DNA from: Puniceicoccales bacterium
Lineage (GTDB): Bacteria; Verrucomicrobiota; Verrucomicrobiia; Opitutales; UBA953
Direction: 5' to 3'
NCBI GenBank assembly: GCA_031284845.1
Contig: JAITXH010000192.1
Span: 1-7,903 of the forward strand
Length of the DNA: 7,903 bases
Under the pieces are notes generated by a model. That model made no database searches. It had not been told where the DNA came from and worked only from the letters and a program-made list of their open reading frames with translations. A program made the position numbers and the translations under genes. Positions within the stretch are counted from its first letter, which is position 1, and the number at the start of each line of letters is the position of its first letter. Positions 5,948 to 7,903 of the stretch are shown here, one piece after another.

Positions 5948-7744
5948 ATGCAGAATTTCGCAGCACAGTGCTTAGACATGGCCCGTTCAATACTCGGCCA
6001 CAACTTGGAATCCATTAACGCAGACGGCACAATCGCTCCCGTCCCCGGCGAAGAAAGTCGCGCCGATGAACCCGGCCACGCTGCCCTCGCCCTCGGCGAA
6101 TACTACCGCGCCACTGGAGAAACACTCGTCAACCGTGTAGATATCGTAGACCTCGTCGCCCGTTGCATAAACTCGCAGGTCAACCAAGACACCGAATCCG
6201 AAAACGGACTCGCCTACTCCGCTCTCGGCCTTCTCGCCTTCGGCCCCTCCAAGGAACGCAACATCGTCTGGGAACGCCTCTCTACTGAGACTCGAGTCCT
6301 GCTCGACAAACGCCTCCTCCACCGAAGCGATTACGACACCCACTACCAGGCCTTCAACATCGCCAAAGCCGTCACCCGGTTCTCGCTCGGCCTCTCCAAA
6401 AAAGACGAAATCGGCAGTCTCATTGAACGCTTCATCGAACGCATCAAAGCCAACGGCAGCGGACTTTTTTGCGATGACTGGCCAAAGACCCAAGAGCGCA
6501 CAGACGTCCTTGGCGGCACCTACGACCTCTACGGCATCATGCAATTTGTCTTCATCCGCTCCGCCCTCCAATTGCATGCCAACATCCACCTGCGGGAACG
6601 CAAACTCCCCAGCCTGCGCACTTATGCCGAAAAATACCTGAAGCTCCTCCCCGACATCGTCCGTCAGGACGGGCTTGGCTGGTGCTACGGACGCGGCATA
6701 GGCAGCTACGGACAGATGCACAGCATCAGCCTCATCCTTCAGGCCATGCGCGACAAGTGGATCCCCGACGACAAGCTCAATCAATACAAGGAACTTGTCC
6801 GCCGCCTCTTCCAGTTTTTCTTCGTCACCTATCTTGATCAGGAACATGGCTTCCTCGTCATCCGTGACGCCGAGCGCGACACCATCCCCCACCACACCAC
6901 CCGCATGGCGAACTTTGACGCCGCCCGCTACCTTTGCCAATGGGCACGCCTTGCGAAAATCGTCGGAGGCAGCCTTGACGCCTCCACTCCTCCTCCCCAG
7001 CGCGCCACCTGCCGCTATGTGCTTTTTGACAAAAGTAGCCGCAAAGATCAGGGCCTGTGCATCTATCAAGATCCCGCCAGCGGCTTGCACGTCCAGATCC
7101 CGATCGTTTCCGCCGGGCGCCACAAAGACAACTCCGACTCGCTCGCATTTCCGCACATGCCCGGCATCTTCGACTGGCCTGCAAACCAGTATCTGCCTGT
7201 CTTCCTGCCCGAACTGACTATCGGCGAACACACCTTCATCCCCTCCTTTTACGGCAAGAACATCACGACCAGTCTCGGCTTGAAGAACAACTTCTTCTTC
7301 CGCTACGAACAACCCGAGTTGATCACCAGAGACGAAAAAATCGTCCCCGGAATCGGAAGTTGTAAAATTGAATGGGAATTCAATGGTGGCAAAATTACCG
7401 GTAAATTCCGTTTTCAATTCCGCCAACGCCTCCAACTGGAAAAATTTCGTTTCATCCTCCCTATCGCCGCACCGCATCACCATTACCGCCTTGGCAGCCT
7501 CTTCACCCTCGGAGCCGAAAGCCTCCGTTGCGCCGTGGATAAAGAAGATTTTCAGGCGCACTGGGCAGACACCGAAGTCGTCTCGGAAGACCCGGCGCAT
7601 CGCACTTATTACGGGAAGGTGCACTATTACCAGACCTTCCTCCGCGACCACCCGCTTACCCTAAAGCCTAACCAGCCTTACAATCTGGAAGTCAGCTTCC
7701 AGCCGCATATCGTCACCGTGGACGAGCTGGTCGGCGTCGGATAG
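5948..7744 (+). CDS. Conserved-looking protein of unknown function, helical N-terminal half and beta-rich C-terminal half
   Basis: I do not recognise this 598-residue protein with certainty. Residues 1-340 look alpha-helical, with repeated amphipathic segments (NGLAYSALGLLAFG at 86-99, YDTHYQAFNIAKAVTRF at 129-145, TYDLYGIMQFVFIRSALQLH at 191-210, WCYGRGIGSYGQMHSISLIL at 245-264). Residues about 355-590 look beta-rich. This layout resembles alpha/alpha-toroid plus beta-sandwich proteins such as DUF2264 or heparinase II/III-like polysaccharide lyases. The motifs YDLYG and YGRGIGSYG recall conserved spots in DUF2264, but this is a weak, memory-based likeness. There is no signal peptide or membrane segment, so it is probably cytoplasmic. 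The ATG at 5948 is chosen, 41 bp after the rho stop; a TTG at 5903 overlapping the rho stop would add 15 residues. Same strand and short gap suggest co-transcription with rho. Codon use, rich in C-ending codons, matches rho. Confidence 0.75.
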   Translation: MQNFAAQCLDMARSILGHNLESINADGTIAPVPGEESRADEPGHAALALGEYYRATGETLVNRVDIVDLVARCINSQVNQDTESENGLAYSALGLLAFGPSKERNIVWERLSTETRVLLDKRLLHRSDYDTHYQAFNIAKAVTRFSLGLSKKDEIGSLIERFIERIKANGSGLFCDDWPKTQERTDVLGGTYDLYGIMQFVFIRSALQLHANIHLRERKLPSLRTYAEKYLKLLPDIVRQDGLGWCYGRGIGSYGQMHSISLILQAMRDKWIPDDKLNQYKELVRRLFQFFFVTYLDQEHGFLVIRDAERDTIPHHTTRMANFDAARYLCQWARLAKIVGGSLDASTPPPQRATCRYVLFDKSSRKDQGLCIYQDPASGLHVQIPIVSAGRHKDNSDSLAFPHMPGIFDWPANQYLPVFLPELTIGEHTFIPSFYGKNITTSLGLKNNFFFRYEQPELITRDEKIVPGIGSCKIEWEFNGGKITGKFRFQFRQRLQLEKFRFILPIAAPHHHYRLGSLFTLGAESLRCAVDKEDFQAHWADTEVVSEDPAHRTYYGKVHYYQTFLRDHPLTLKPNQPYNLEVSFQPHIVTVDELVGVG

Positions 7745-7747
7745 GCG

Positions 7748-7903
7748 TCAGATATCGCCGCTTTTCTTTCCCGCCAGCGTTCCGCGGGTAACACCGAGTT
7801 GGCTGTGCAATTTGAGGGAACGCCAGAGCGATGCACCGTCCGTCTCGCCGCGCAGTAGCTCCGCGTAACGCTCAAGAGTCTGGCACACGGCGTCACGGGA
7901 TTC
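7748..7903 (-). CDS. Partial gene, C-terminal 51 codons, product unknown
   Basis: On the minus strand a frame open from the right edge ends with TGA at 7750-7748. The visible 51 residues include DAVCQTLERYAELLRG, then SLWRSLKLHSQLGVTRG, and end KKSGDI. They have normal protein composition with an amphipathic helical start. Its codons carry G or C at most third positions, as in the neighbouring genes, and the stop lies just 3 bp from the stop of the convergent plus-strand gene, as expected for two real genes meeting tail to tail. I cannot assign a family from this fragment. The start lies outside the window. Confidence 0.6.
   Translation of the reverse strand, partial: ESRDAVCQTLERYAELLRGETDGASLWRSLKLHSQLGVTRGTLAGKKSGDI

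Noticed and set aside
5987..7651. A 554-codon open frame on the minus strand, opposite the unknown protein gene.
   Set aside because: Its codons are exactly back-to-back with those of the plus-strand gene, so a stop could arise only opposite TTA, CTA or TCA. These codons are avoided in this C-rich codon usage. The product is an Ala/Val/Glu/Gly-rich sequence with no recognisable motif.

Overview
The window (about 58-60% GC by eye) looks like an ordinary chromosomal segment of a Gram-negative bacterium. It carries complex I membrane subunits, a periplasmic-type DsbD reductase with a signal peptide, a divergent Rho and a tRNA with an encoded CCA end. The Rho sequence, the C-ending codon preference and start sites without Shine-Dalgarno sequences fit the PVC superphylum, possibly Verrucomicrobiota (Opitutae-like). 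That placement is inference; no lineage-specific marker is visible.

Left part, minus strand: nuoK (2466-2161) and nuoL (2158-278) form a tight two-gene unit. It is followed by a tRNA-Val(GAC) gene (188-112) with its own candidate promoter and a hairpin terminator (105-72). The usual complex I neighbours are missing: there is no nuoJ upstream and no nuoM directly downstream. The first 71 bases hold no gene I can assign.

Middle, plus strand: a 143-bp divergent intergenic region separates nuoK from a dsbD-family gene (2610-4430). The encoded protein carries all three DsbD modules, but the thioredoxin module lies before the membrane module, whereas E. coli DsbD has it at the C-terminus. A 285-bp non-coding stretch, C-rich near rho and containing inverted repeats, then leads into rho (4716-5906). 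This Rho keeps the full ATPase core but lacks the N-terminal helical domain and the aromatic residues of the RNA-binding RNP1 motif.

Right part: 41 bp after rho comes a gene for a cytoplasmic protein of unknown function (5948-7744), with a helical N-terminal half and a beta-rich C-terminal half, probably co-transcribed with rho. It converges with a partial minus-strand gene (7748 to the right edge) of which only the last 51 codons are visible; the two stop codons are 3 bp apart.

The genes do not form a single pathway. nuoKL serve proton-pumping respiration, DsbD carries cytoplasmic reducing power to the periplasm, and Rho terminates transcription. I see no mobile element, CRISPR array, prophage gene or defence gene. 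The most unusual points are the permuted DsbD, the altered Rho with a structured leader, and the detached nuoKL pair.
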